Of a DNA stretch of 64,000 nucleotides, positions 26,001 to 38,700 are shown piece by piece (positions within the stretch are counted from its first letter, which is position 1; each line of letters starts with the position of its first letter). The position numbers were made by a program, and so were the translations under genes. This DNA is from Branchiostoma floridae (taxonomy: Eukaryota; Chordata; Leptocardii; Amphioxiformes; Branchiostomatidae): contig NC_049979.1 of the NCBI RefSeq assembly GCF_000003815.2, forward strand, positions 20,423,056-20,487,055, read 5' to 3'. The notes beneath the pieces were generated by a model, which searched no databases, was not told the origin of the DNA, and saw only the letters and a program-made list of their open reading frames with translations.

Positions 26001-29000
26001 AGGCATTCTCTGTTAATTTTCTGCTTGACTGAGTGGGTCCCTTAGAGTGCTGCTCGTTGGTGAACCATTGTCTACTCAATCACCTTGAGTCACATACTTC
26101 CTGACGTTGATTGACTACATCAATTTCAAAGACTCCTACGTAGTAATTAGTTTATAACTGCCTGTTGAAAATAAGTCTAAAAACTATTTATTTACAAGAG
26201 CATCACCTATAACGGTACATGATTTTGCAGTTTATATGAAAGTCACAGCCAATTATAGCAACAGATTGTATGCTAGGGACAACCTATTTGTGATGTACAT
26301 TGCATAGTGTGTTAGAGCATAGAAACATTGTATATGTAGCCAAGTCTAAGGTATAATCATTTATGGTTTTCCTGCTATGAAAGTTAGACCCACGTCTAGT
26401 GACAGATCATTGTAGAATAAAACTCGTAAACCAAGATCAAGTTAACAGTTTCCATGTAGTACACATATTACTAATATTTTCTAATACATGTATTTTTTTT
26501 AATGTACATGTATGATTGTATACTACACGTAAATGCACAGTATCTGGTATACAATTTGTATGTACAGGTGAAGACCATATCAACTTAATATGTGACTTAT
26601 AAAACTTGGATAATCTCTCAAACTTCGTACTTAAAAGCAGCACACGAATGAGGGCTGAATGCTAATGCTTCACTTTAGGATGTGCACATCTTTTGGCCAA
26701 ATTGGAAGTCTTCATGATTTCTGACTTAATAGGATTCCCTTGGCCTTCTGCCATATTTCTGCACCCAATAGGGGGTTCCATATAATACCCAATCCTGTGC
26801 ACTGGAGATTCAATTTGCACCTTAATGGTGCAACACATTATCCCTCAACTCTACAATTGAGTGAATACAATTTCCTTCAGAAGTAAAAGGGGCGTACTCC
26901 ACACAGCAAGGTGAATTGTTCATGTTCAAATATGTACATCTGGCACAGTCAATTCCACCAGGATATAGTTTGAAAAGAACATTAGACTAATGCTAAAACT
27001 GGAACAATCAAACTTGCAAGTACATTAACTCAAACATCCAAATTCAATATCTGAATTTTTGCCGACTGCGGGTCGGATCGCCCGACGGCCGAAGGCTGGG
27101 ACCAAGGGTGATCCGGAATACACCATGTTGTATTTTATTTATGTCAAACCCACCTGAGAAAACCCTTTTTCATGCGAAATGCGCCAGAAGTTGAACAAAT
27201 TTGGTGCCCTCGAACAAAAAGTGTTGCAACAGTAATGTTCCAACGTCCGAATCAGGTATTCGAACGTTCGATGGCGCCACACTCGGCCCGCTCGAAACAG
27301 ACTTCGATTTATTCAAATGGAGCCTGTGTGATACGCCTTTCGAACCTGTGCGATACGGAAGTTATGGACCGGTCCGGAACAACCGTATCGAACGTTTTTG
27401 CGTCACAGGTATGACATTAAGTAAAATACAGACTGGTCCAGAACAACCACGTCCAATGTTGTCTTTTCAGCTGCCAGAATTTCAGCCCAGTATAACTTAT
27501 AAGCTCTTAGTACCAGGGTTTGACACCTGCCCTCTCACCTAAAACCCATGAACAAGGCAGATACCCCTAACTTTAGGGTTTCCTGAGCTCCACACACGTA
27601 CAATGCTCATGCAACCTTAAGCACTGTGCCCCAAAACCATAAATTCTGATTGATGCACACCTGGTTCCTCTATCTAGATAAAAGGAAAACTAATCTGCCC
27701 CTCCCATACAGCTGTTGTACAAAAAACTACATGGAACATCTTAAGGTCTCCTAAGATCAGTACCATCATTACAAAACATTAATCCTAAAATGACGCTGTC
27801 TGTAATAAATCTCTGCTGGAGACCTGTCGTCCTCCTACCAATTAAACAATTTGTCATCCTCTGAGGCGCCCGTCTGATTAATGCACATCTGTCACAAGAA
27901 ATGTCTCTATGGTAAAACTAACAAAAATCAATAAGCCATTAACTTAAAGGTGTCTTCTGTGACATTTTGCAAATTACATTGTGTGAAGTGCAAGTGAAAA
28001 TAAAATTATATAATAATATAAAAGATAACACAAGCCAAAAGCTGGTCATCCCTTCATCATTTTCTAATTTCTACATAAAATATGAATGACAAATAATAAA
28101 AACATTAGTGTCACACAGATCTTTTGGAAGGCACTCAGGTTTTCTGACATTTCAACTTTTTGATCAAAACTTGTCAGGTATGATGAACAATGCATGATCA
28201 TACATATTTTCTTACTATTGATATGTTATGCTTGAAACAACTTTTACACAGTGGCTCATGCACTGTATTTCAATTTCATACCCTGCAGGCCCGGATGAGC
28301 AAGATACCGGTAACTCACCTTGACTGGATTGTAGCCTAGTTCCAGGGCCTTCTCCAGACCTTCCATGACCTTCTCCCAGCCTGCAAGTACAGATAAACAT
28401 GGCAGATAAGTGAGCACAACTGTCAATAATTTACCTTACAGCCCCTGAGAGCAGATAGCTCAGCCCACAGGCCGTATAGACGACCTACAGCCATCAGATC
28501 AATGTCAACTCACCCGGCAGTGTGGAGCAGACTGGATATGAACGTCATTCCACCCAATACTAGCAAAATATTGCCAAACCTAAACAGTGTAAAGATGACT
28601 ATTTCAGTCATATATCTTTTTTTCAATTTCAAAAACTTTTATTGAATTATCTAGAGCAGAGAACATGTATTGTTTAGAACAAATAGTTATCATAAAAAGT
28701 GATGGATATCAGTTGAACACACTTTAAATTTCAGTATGTGTGTGTGATAATATGTACTACAATTTATGTATAGTAGGGACAACATTCTGTAATGATGTTA
28801 CCATAATTTAAGCACTAAAATTTCACAGTACCTGCAGATAGTTCTAAAGTTAATTCCAAATTTCAAGGCTTAGCCTATCAGGAGTACAAATTGTGTTCAC
28901 TGTGTTGTAATGAACATAAAATTTTATGTGCAATTTTGCAAAACAGTTTCAGATTACCAAGTAAAAAGAACTACATGTACAAATGAATTGGCTTCTTTGG

Positions 29001-32000
29001 TCTTAAACTGCAAGCCCGAGGATTAATCTTATCATACTCCACAAAATGTTTAGTCTATCTACATGTACAGTAAGGTCTCTCACAAGCAATAAGATTGGAG
29101 TTCACTTTTAGTTTTACAGTATCTTTTAATCTAAAAGGTTTTAGATTTATTTGATGGTCACTGTATTGTCATAAACACACAGTGAAAGGATGTGGTGGAT
29201 ACAAAACTACGAGCTTGTTGATAGAAAAATGTTAGATTTATTATTCTGACATCCCAGAGAACACTGCAGGAAATACTCATCTTCCATCAACAATTCAAAA
29301 AGAAAATGTGGTGCATATAAATATGTCCATGTCTGTAGAGCGTAAAATACCCACATCCAAATGGCATTTGCAAATGTGTCTCACATAAATCAAGCAATGA
29401 AAATGGCCTGAGCGTAAAAAAAAAATTTTAAGACATCTCGTTAAGTGTCTTTCCACTCTATCTACAGTTACACAGTCCAGTAAGTATCAGAACCGTTGCT
29501 AGTAAAACTAGTTTCAATCTCCAAAGTCTATAAGGGTATAAAACACATGGCTGATATTCATGAATGCAAAGCTTTTGCTACCATATATAAATCTCTGGTT
29601 GAGGATTACTACACATATCTGTCATGATCAGCAGCTTTGATACACTGTATATTAAGGATCTGATCTTGAGTCTTGCTATCATATTTCACAAAGGGACAAA
29701 GCATTGTATGTACGTTATTGTTTGTATGAAGTCCAGGAAGTTTGGTGGCACTAATGGATTTTCTAATAAAGTCTCAAAGTCTCATTCATTAACAGTGACT
29801 ATTCCTATTGAATCATCCCCCCCCCCCCCAAAGTTTAAATGGAGTAGCCTTACCTTTCCTCCTGGTAATAAACTGGAACTTGGCAGGCACTAAGGTATCA
29901 AGGCTTATGTTCAGCAGGTTCAGCCCTGCTTCGTGCAGTTGAGGCAATTTTCTCTTCAGCGTTAATGCGTTCGTTGTCATGGCGATCGTTTCCAGTCCGA
30001 GGCTCCTCAGCTTATTGAGTTCCGCTGGATAAAGTATGAAGACAGGTTTTTCAATAAACTAGGGGCCTGAGCAAATTGTTTTGGAGGTACCCTCACCATT
30101 ACTCTCCTGTTATGGCCAAGGTGTGACAGTTCTGACAGAAATACTATAGTCAAAGCTCTATATCTATGTTGTCTAAATACCTACAGAATTTTATCTGAAT
30201 ACTTTCTAAATATGTACTAATTTTTGTCTGAATATTCACAGAATTTTGTCTGCATACTTACAGACTATATCCACCACATCTGGCCTGACCAAAGGTTCCC
30301 CTCCGGTCAGTCGGATCTTGTTGACGCCTTGGGACACGAACAGCCTGGCCAGAGTGACCACTTCTTCTGTTGACAGAAGTTTTTGCTTTGGTGTCAAGTC
30401 CACACCTGCTTCAGGCATGCAGTACTGACCTATTATAAAAATAAGACCAAATTTCATCAAATTTTAATGCAAAAAAATCTTGGCAATAACTGACTGCACA
30501 AAATTACAAACTGTTAAAACCCATCCTTTTTTTGTGAGTAGTGCAAATAAAATGTATACAAGTTAATGTAAAATAAACCACTTGTACTGATGTGCATGTA
30601 CATCATTTGTACGTACATTATGTAGTTCAGTTTTAATAAACTGCCCTTGTGTAATATATTTGCTTATACCTTAAAGCTCCATGCATCATTGTGGCATATT
30701 CTCTGGCTTAAACTCAAAATTAGTATTAATGTAGAGGTTGCCATATTTTTGCCATAAGCTCCAACATTTAATCAAATCAAATGTCAGATGACACACTGTG
30801 CTTCATATGATAATCCCTTTGGGCAAAACTGTATATGAAACAGCTCTGAATTAATAAGCTTGTTACTCGATACTGTTCAAGGTTGATATATATAATTGAG
30901 TGCTACCTATTAAGTATAAATCAGCTTTTGAGAAATAAGAAATGCTGAAGAAGTAATCATCATTAAGATTGTCACTATGTCTTGATGATATTTCTAACCA
31001 AGGTGTCAGAACATTACTTATGATATGACAGTCTGTTTTCTATCAATCTTATATATTATCAATATATCATGTCACAAGTTTATATACACTTGTGGCATTC
31101 AAGCTGTCTTCTCTTATGGGTTATAAATGAATCCTTTGGAATAAAGAGTCCAAAAACTGTTATAATCATATCTCTAATTTTCCCAACAGGTATAGCTCTA
31201 ATGACCACGGTTTTTAAAAGCTAGGATTTTATCATAGGGGGTCCAAATTTCGTGGCACGTGATATAGGCGCAAGTATTGTAAGGGAGTCTGGGGACATCC
31301 AACTTTCATGGTACAGAGTTTTAGAAATCGTAGCATTTTAAGTTAAAATGGTGCATTCTAAGGTATCCTAAGGGGTGGAAGTACTATCAGAGTCATCAAC
31401 TGTGACCACAGTGACCTGGTAGCATCCCTAGTCAATCAGAATTTCATGCTTGTCAGAGGATCTGCTCCCCAGTGTAAGGGCGTCTAGAGCATCCAATTTC
31501 TTATTATTACAGGGGGTCTAAATGACGTCTGGACGCATGCCTGGCTAAAAGCCTGCTAATGACCTTTATGACCACTGTGACAAGGCTGTGAGAAAATTTT
31601 GGGTTGGCTAGAAAAGTAAGTACAGTGTGTAGCCCATGTACATATGGTGCAGTGTGCATAAATTTACAACTTTGTATGCCAAACTGCATCCTAAAACCTA
31701 AATTCAGTGCAGTACTCTAACAGTACTACCTACCTACCTACCTACAGTATACTACACTGTAGTTTAAACTTAAAAGTAATTTCGTGCTAAATTCTTTCTG
31801 CATTCTAACACCTTGTTTGCCATCTGGAGCAGTTATTGCTAGAGCTGTCTTCAGAGTAAAATTCATAAATGATCATGAACTTTTCGAATGGCTTTCATCT
31901 AGTCACTCAATACATACAATTCTTTACAACCGTTACTTCATGAACCCATGCAAAAATTCAATTTCCAAGTTGGACATACTCCACTGCCAATTTCCCATCT

Positions 32001-34081
32001 CCATTATCTGCATGGCCAGTTGTTCAATGAAGGCTATAATCTATGTCTTGTTCTACAGAATACACTCGAAACTGATTTAAGTCTAAGGGCTTGAAAAACA
32101 TTTTTCTGTTGCCTGCAACTCTGTAAGTAAGTCAAAGAGTATACAAGCAATTTGGAAAAACTTTGAACAGATAATCAAGGCATATTTATAATTTTGCACA
32201 CTCTCTCACATTAGTTTTGGAGTCATTGCAAAGGAGGTTATCAATAAAATATATTTTGCTGTGGCCTTATTAGTTGTACCAGTACACCTATATGAATTTC
32301 ATACCGTCTTGTGAGTAACACTGTGATCAATACTTACATCGTAGGTTACACCTCTCTGTCAAGGATATCCTCAAGTAATCATGATTCCTTCCAAAAGTGT
32401 CTGTCAGGAATGATGAAAATGGCCTGATCTCCTCACCCTCAAAGTGGGACTTTTTCCTTCTTGCTAAAGATGATGCCTGTAGGAAACAACACCCAAGATT
32501 CATGAAGACATCAAATCTGCATTATTCATCATTATTATCATTGATAGTATTATGTACTGTAAGTCAGTTTAACTTCAAGTTTGAAGGGATATAATGTCTA
32601 GGAAAAAGGTGGCATTTGTTGACACAATACTGAATACGTAGTGTACAGTACTGTAAAACAGGTGTGTTTATTATAAGAACTCACAACAAGAATTGCAAAC
32701 AGATATCTTTTAACAACCACAAAAATTTCACAATCTATGGTATGTCTACTTTTTTTTTCACTGTATGTCTATCCAGGATGCTAGCCTTTTTAGTTTTAGA
32801 AAGCTCTCTTGGGTGCTTCCCATCCCAAACGCCATTAGTGACCTAGAGTGTGTATTCAAGCGGAAAAAAACTAGCACGCCAGCATTGACGCTACTGTTTT
32901 AAGCTAAATGTAACACAACCTTAGAGTTAGACTAAGTGGTCAACGCCTTGTCATACCCAGAGCACAGTATTAATAATATATTTAATACATGTACCAAAGA
33001 TGCCAAAGGTGACCTGAATTCTGCCAACTGTTGAAATAGAGAGTAGTCTAAACTGGGGCAAAGGGGACAAGTTGACAACTTGCCAAACAGGTATTGTGAG
33101 GTGTGATACACAATGTAGATGTAGATGCTGTCCTCATTAGGATTACTGTATAACTATAAGTAGAGCCACATGTCTTTTTTTAGCCTGTTTTATTCTAATT
33201 TTGTAAGACATGTTTAAAAGCTGTGATATAATCACTGACTGGAAAGTATATCTAATGAGTTTCCTGTTATAATCTTATAAACCTTGTCGTTGGCATCCTT
33301 CTGTCTCGGGGGACAATGGAGTTTGCACCATGGTTTGTTAATCATATCTACCAGGACCCTCCTTAGCAATATCCAACCAAACAAAGAGAAATTGTAACAT
33401 TTTCAGGCCAACTTCAATTTTTCTGACATTACCATTGGTTGGGTTGTGTGTGACTGTCAGAGAACTTTTTATCTAATTACCTGGAATGGAGGCACTATCA
33501 TGATTTATGCGTAAAAGTTGAAATCTGTTTACGCACTTAAGAGGTTGAAAGTTAAAACAAAAGGGCTGGGTGCCTGTAGTGTTCGCTTTTGATTCGAATC
33601 CGGGACCACTTGTTTCTGAGTTGAACAGTTTGCCGTTATGCCACATGACACCACAGGGTTCTCTTGGACAGAATGTGCACAGTACGTGCACATTACTATT
33701 AGGTACACAGAACTTGATGTCCTTGCATGCACAGTAACTACATGCACAGCACAGTTAGTGTTACAGTGATGGGATATAACTTCAACGTTATAAGAGATGC
33801 ACCACCTCCTTGCTGCCCCCCTTTAGAGACCATGAACAGCACCCATAAACTATTGGTTTACAGGGAAAATCTAACACGGTTCGACAACAACTATAACCGG
33901 TCGAACTTTGCCCCCTATGTGTGGGACAACGTATCTATCATCATCATGTACGTATCCACTGCAACACAGAGCAAACGCCGGTACAAATGACATTACATAC
34001 CCTCTGCACATTCTCCCGCGTCTCCTCTTCCTCTACTGGTTCTGGCACGCTGGACTGCAACCTTGTAAACCTGGTCAGACA
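13150..34081 (-). CDS. MOCS1: molybdenum cofactor biosynthesis protein 1, MOCS1A + MOCS1B (12 exons, 5' exon truncated by a gap)
   Basis: MOCS1A, a mitochondrial radical-SAM GTP 3',8-cyclase, and MOCS1B, a MoaC-type synthase, together make cyclic pyranopterin monophosphate from GTP. Exons in transcript order: 34001-34081 (partial), 32338-32476, 30262-30429, 29854-30024, 28319-28380, 24842-24913, 21936-21975, 19891-20003, 19260-19370, 18671-18791, 15690-15741, 13150-14027. All MOCS1A junctions agree in phase. The junction of exons 2 and 3 rebuilds the SAM cluster motif CNLRCQYC. Exon 9 has the second cluster (FCGSC, third Cys in KVCLFG), exon 3 the TGGEPL block, and exon 11 the MOCS1A end [11 protein letters not shown]. 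Exon 12 encodes MoaC. Exon 1 ends with a Glu-rich linker; the mitochondrial presequence lies in or beyond the 100-N gap. Transcription should start near 34.3 kb. Confidence 0.95.
15690..15741 (-). CDS. MOCS1: MOCS1 exon 11: end of MOCS1A with overlapping stop and splice donor
   Basis: This 52-nt exon encodes the conserved MOCS1A C-terminus [11 protein letters not shown]. Unspliced, the Gly-Gly is followed by TGA inside the donor GTGAGT. Spliced at GTGAGT to exon 12, the joined codons are GGA-TAG, so MOCS1A still ends Gly-Gly-stop. A second potential donor, GTGGGT, four bases upstream leaves one base and puts exon 12 in frame as a fusion without the double glycine. Skipping this exon also leaves the frame open. 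The double glycine is essential for MOCS1A activity in vertebrates. Confidence 0.85.
17470..17569. other. assembly gap (100 N, conventional size) in a MOCS1 intron
   Basis: Exactly 100 N, the usual placeholder for unknown length. It lies between MOCS1 exons 11 and 10 and breaks no recognised exon. Confidence 0.99.
19570..19682. repeat. 31-bp minisatellite in a MOCS1 intron
   Basis: TTCAGTACCATGGACAGG starts at 19570, 19601, 19632 and 19663, an exact 31-bp period with four near-identical copies. It lies between MOCS1 exons 8 and 9. Its core resembles that of the unrelated minisatellite at 53460. Confidence 0.92.
31725..31745. repeat. (TACC)n microsatellite
   Basis: About five tandem TACC/CTAC units in a MOCS1 intron. 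Confidence 0.85.
33530..33665 (-). mobile_element. diverged tRNA-derived SINE in MOCS1 intron 1
   Basis: On the minus strand a box-A-like TGTGGCATAACGGCAAAC is followed about 35 bp later by a box-B-like GGATTCGAATC, the spacing of a tRNA gene. The flanks do not form a full acceptor stem, so this is a SINE head and not a functional tRNA. Confidence 0.5.
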
Positions 34082-34181
34082 NNNNNNNNNNNNNNNNNNN
34101 NNNNNNNNNNNNNNNNNNNNNNNNNNNNNNNNNNNNNNNNNNNNNNNNNNNNNNNNNNNNNNNNNNNNNNNNNNNNNNNNN
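34082..34181. other. assembly gap (100 N) cutting MOCS1 exon 1
   Basis: A placeholder-sized gap. The minus-strand MOCS1 coding frame runs into it at 34081, so the start codon and mitochondrial presequence are probably hidden here or just beyond. Confidence 0.99.
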
Positions 34182-34471
34182 GACAACGCGAACGGTCTTA
34201 CAGCAGTCAGTCAGAAATTTTGAAGTTAGATTTAGATCACTTCGGGTTGGTATATTGACTTGAAACTCGGAATTCATAAACTAGGGACCACCGTCAAGAA
34301 ATTCCGGTCATTCAGCCGCCCAGCCACGTCTAAAATAGAATGTCTTTGGAACGCGATTTGTTTTCTTACATATCAATGCGCGATGCATAGTAACGCCGTT
34401 GCTAAGGGCGCCAGTTTTCCCGCCGCCAGCGAGATGAAATTTCATCCGAGTTGACAGCTGATTGCATCACG
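34182..34471. promoter_or_regulatory. CpG-rich candidate bidirectional promoter
   Basis: MOCS1 is transcribed leftward from here, and an ATG followed by a strong donor (GTAAGT at 34499) points rightward. The interval is denser in CpG than its surroundings (for example TGCGCGATGCA, GGGCGCC, CCCGCCGCC) and has no obvious TATA box. Divergent CpG-type promoters are common in animals; this one is inferred from position and composition only. Confidence 0.4.
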
Positions 34472-34498
34472 ATGTACGGCCTTTCGGCGAAGATGGCG
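34472..34498 (+). CDS. candidate first coding exon of a small unrecognised gene
   Basis: ATG at 34472 opens nine codons (MYGLSAKMA) and ends in phase 0 at a strong donor, GTAAGT. Exons that could accept it in phase lie at 44182-44259 and 44400-44447, beyond the large element. The protein family is not recognised. The exon could instead belong to the 5' end of the large element. Confidence 0.3.
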
Positions 34499-35193
34499 GT
34501 AAGTGTCGGACATGTTTGCTATCAGCTCTCCATTTAATCCATTTTTGTCTGGTTTTACAACGATTTTAATTTGTTTGATGATCAAACTCGGAACACAGTC
34601 AAATTAGCAAAATGGCAGCGTCGTAAAGAGTTGAAAATTCGGCGATTTTCAGATTGGGGGCGTTTGCTTTTCGCACCTAGACCCGTATTCATTGGATGGT
34701 GCGTCAGAGCCGTTTAACCTTCGTCTATATCCCATGTGAAAATCCTTTTGGTTTGAAATCTGGGTAGATAAGTAATTTTAGATCTGCCGGGGTCGAGTTT
34801 TTTAGCGATTTTTCGCCAACACGTTGGCATCGTAGTGAGAGTCCTATGGCCCTGTTAGTCACTTAGTGTGACAGATGTGCTTTATCGTTGGTATTTCTTG
34901 AAAACACAACAACAACCGCGGTCTAAACCTACATCGTACGTTGTAAAATATATTAAATTATGCCGGTGCGTGACAGATTTTTATTTGATTCATTGTTTAT
35001 TAGTGAGAATTTATTTGTCGCTGAGAGAAACTTCAAGAACATGGTTAACGTTAACAAAAACCCAGAAAATTTCGCTGTGAAAAATCTAGTACATGTAGAT
35101 CCTTGGGTGTGACCAGAATTTCCCGCCAACACTGTCACGTGTCCGAATGTGTTAGGTAAACTTTTGAAGGCAAACAAACAACTTGCATAACAA

Positions 35194-35769
35194 NNNNNNN
35201 NNNNNNNNNNNNNNNNNNNNNNNNNNNNNNNNNNNNNNNNNNNNNNNNNNNNNNNNNNNNNNNNNNNNNNNNNNNNNNNNNNNNNNNNNNNNNNNNNNNN
35301 NNNNNNNNNNNNNNNNNNNNNNNNNNNNNNNNNNNNNNNNNNNNNNNNNNNNNNNNNNNNNNNNNNNNNNNNNNNNNNNNNNNNNNNNNNNNNNNNNNNN
35401 NNNNNNNNNNNNNNNNNNNNNNNNNNNNNNNNNNNNNNNNNNNNNNNNNNNNNNNNNNNNNNNNNNNNNNNNNNNNNNNNNNNNNNNNNNNNNNNNNNNN
35501 NNNNNNNNNNNNNNNNNNNNNNNNNNNNNNNNNNNNNNNNNNNNNNNNNNNNNNNNNNNNNNNNNNNNNNNNNNNNNNNNNNNNNNNNNNNNNNNNNNNN
35601 NNNNNNNNNNNNNNNNNNNNNNNNNNNNNNNNNNNNNNNNNNNNNNNNNNNNNNNNNNNNNNNNNNNNNNNNNNNNNNNNNNNNNNNNNNNNNNNNNNNN
35701 NNNNNNNNNNNNNNNNNNNNNNNNNNNNNNNNNNNNNNNNNNNNNNNNNNNNNNNNNNNNNNNNNNNNN
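35194..35769. other. assembly gap (576 N) at the 5' side of the large element
   Basis: It hides the start of the SGNH-like domain, including the expected GDS catalytic-serine block. Confidence 0.99.
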
Positions 35770-38700
35770 GACATCTCTCGTCACCCTTTTGTGGAGCCTG
35801 ACCTGGTGTTCGTGCATGCGGGGACTAACTGTCTTCCCATGCACCGTCCACTCAGCCGGACTCTTGATGATTTCAGTTACCTTATATCTGTTACCAAGTC
35901 TCGCTTCCCGTCAGCCTCTGTTGTCATCTCTAGCATCCTGCCTAGGTTTGACTCTGAGGTCTATGACAGGAGGCGGTCTGAGTTAAACTCTCATTTGCTT
36001 CACCTATGTTCTCGCCAGGGTGTGTTTTTCCTTGACAATGGTAGCCGGGCTCGCCGGGCCATGTTTTCTGTTGATGGTTTACATTTGAGTAGAGCAGGGA
36101 ACATCAGCTATGCCAAGTATCTTTCTTTTTCTTTGAGCCACTACCTGCAGCTGCACCGTCGCAGCTGCCAGCATCGCTTTACGTTGAGGGGTGAGGAGTG
36201 GCCTGGGTTGGGGACGGATGGAGGAAGTGGGAAGAAGGACAAGGAGCATCCAGGAGAGGAGCAGAAGTCAGGGGAGTACAAGGGACAGGTGGAGTGGGCT
36301 AGGGTAGTCCGACAGGGGGGACCTGTAGCTAGGGCGGCCCCAGGGAAGGTAGAGGGAGGTAGTGTGTGGAAGGGACCTTCCCAGCCCAGGGGAGTACCCG
36401 TAGTTAGATCGGCCCCAGGGAAGGTAGTGGGGGGTAGCGTGGGGAAGGGACCTTCCCAGCCCAGGGGAGTACCCGTAGTTAGATCGGCCCCAGGGAAGGT
36501 AGTGGGGGGTAGCGTGGGGAAGGGACCTTCCCAGCCCAGGGGAGTACCCGTAGTTAGATCGGCCCCAGGGAAGGTAGAGGGGGGTAGCGTGGGGAAGGGA
36601 CCTTCCCACCCCAGGGGAGTACCCGTAGTTAGATCGGCCCCAGGGAAGGTAGTGGGGGGTAGCATGGGGAAGGGACCTTCCCAGCCCAGGGGAGTACCCG
36701 TAGTTAGATCGGCCCCAGGGAAGGTAGTGGGGGGTAGCGTGGGGAAGGGACCTTCCCAGCCCAGGGGAGTACCCGTAGTTAGATTGGCCCCAGGGAAGGT
36801 AGTGGGGGGTAGCGTGGGGAAGGGACCTTCCCAGCCCAGGGGAGTACCCGTAGTTAGATCGGCCCCAGGGAAGGTAGAGGGGGGTAGCGTGGGGAAGGGA
36901 CCTTCCCAGCCCAGGGGAGTAGCTGTAGCTAGGGTGGCCCGAGGGAAGGTAGAGGGGGGTAGCGTGGGGAAGGGACCTTCCCAGCCCAGGGGAGTAGCTG
37001 TAGCTAGGGCGGCCCGAGGGAAGGTAGAGGGGGGTAGCATGGGGAAGGGACCTTCCCAGCCCAGGGGAGTAGCTGTAGCTAGGGCGGCCCCAGGGAAGGT
37101 AAAGGGGGGTAGTGCAGGGAAGGGTCCTTCCTGGCCTAGGGGGGGACCTGTTCCTAAGCCTAGGGTTACCCCAGGGAAGGTAGAGGGGGGTAGTACAGGG
37201 AAGGGTCCTTCCCGGCCAAGGAGCACACGTACATTAACTAAGAGTGAGTGGAAGAATATGATGAATAAAAGGCTTAGTCAGTTTAAAGAAGCACAAGATA
37301 AAGGTGAGGTTGTGTGTGGTATTGGTTGTGAAGGGGAAGATGTGCAGTATGTAATATGTCCTACAGGGTGGAGTAGTTGTAAGCTTAGGAAGGGCAAGGA
37401 GAGTACAGGTGTATTAGGAGGGTTTAGCAGGGGAAAGGCTAGGTGTAGGAGGGTTAGTGGTAAAGCTAAGAGGGAGAAGTTGTCAGTACCAACTAGGCTA
37501 GAGGTTAGAATGTTGTATAGTGGGCCCCTTAATCCCTCAGGGTGGGTGGAAAAGGTTAAACAGGTAGGTACTAGTACCTGTAAGAGTAGTGAGGAGGGGG
37601 TAGGAGATGATATGAATGTTAGTGATAGTGTAACCTGTAAGAGTAGTGAGCAGGTAGGAGATGTTAGTGATAGTGTAACATGTAAGAGTAGTGAGCAGGT
37701 AGAAGATGTTAGTGATAGTGTAACATGTAAGAGTAGTGAGCAGGTAGGAGATGTTAGTGATAGTGTAACCTGTAAGAGTAGTGAGCAGGTAGGAGATGTT
37801 AGTGATAGTGTAACCTGTAAGAGTAGTAAGCAGGAAGGAGGAGATGTGGGTAATATGGTAACCTGTGATTCTAGTAAGGAGGGGGGAGAAGATATCAGTG
37901 TTAGTGATTCCTGTAAAACCGTAGTTACCCTTGGCCTCTTTTCTTTCTTTGTCATTTTCAAAGGTAAGTTATTTACTCTATGGTCAACTAGCAAATGTGT
38001 TAAGGTGTGCAAGTTGAAGAAATTGATAAGTAATTTATGTGAATGCAATGTTATGTGTAGAAACCTTAGTATGGGGGGTGATATTCTTTTTGATGAAAAT
38101 AAGGTTGTAGAAGTACATGATAGGACTGTTACAGTGACCCTTTTTGGTTGTGGGGGAGGTAAAACAATTAATTTTCATCCAGGCCGGCCATGTTTCTCAG
38201 CATGCGCCCATTGTAAAAAGCCATCTACATTTGAGGAGTATAGGCATCCACAGGGATGGAATGATACACTTAGAAATTGGGTAATTGATAATACAGGACT
38301 TTCCAGTACAGACTGTGTATGTCGTTCTTGCGAGCGTAAATTTCGACGATTACAGGCCCAACCTGATTCCGTTTCTAGTTCTTTAACTGATAACTCACAA
38401 AAACTCTCTCAAGCAGTGCTAGAAAAAAATTGTTTTATGTCTGAGTTTGGTTTATGCCAAAATTTGTCTAACCATGAAAGACAAAATGTTTCAGTTGATG
38501 ACATGATGTCATATATTTCCTCCATTTCAGACTTAGCGGCAGGTTGTAACACTTTGCCAAATTCTATTTCACTGTGCACATTTCATTATTTCCAGTTTTA
38601 CCGATTTTGTGATGAAGATAAATGCACGCATTGTTGTAAGGTAATTAGGTCCCATAAAAGGAAACGTTTCTGTCCTTCATTGAATATCCCACAATCAGCT

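Noticed and set aside
27060..27440. GC-rich island with a 113-codon frame in a MOCS1 intron
   Set aside because: No domain or splice support; the flanking sequence looks like a dispersed repeat, but I could not define ends.
31180..31700. possible transposon fragment in a MOCS1 intron
   Set aside because: Composition differs slightly from its surroundings, but no terminal repeats or coding remnants could be found.
36141..37226. 361-codon antisense frame across the 25-aa repeat
   Set aside because: It is the mirror of a frame-preserving 75-bp repeat; composition alone keeps it open and it has no domain.
37278..38048. 256-codon antisense frame rich in Leu/Ser/Thr
   Set aside because: Overlaps the well-supported sense protein and its 45-bp repeat; repetitive shadow.
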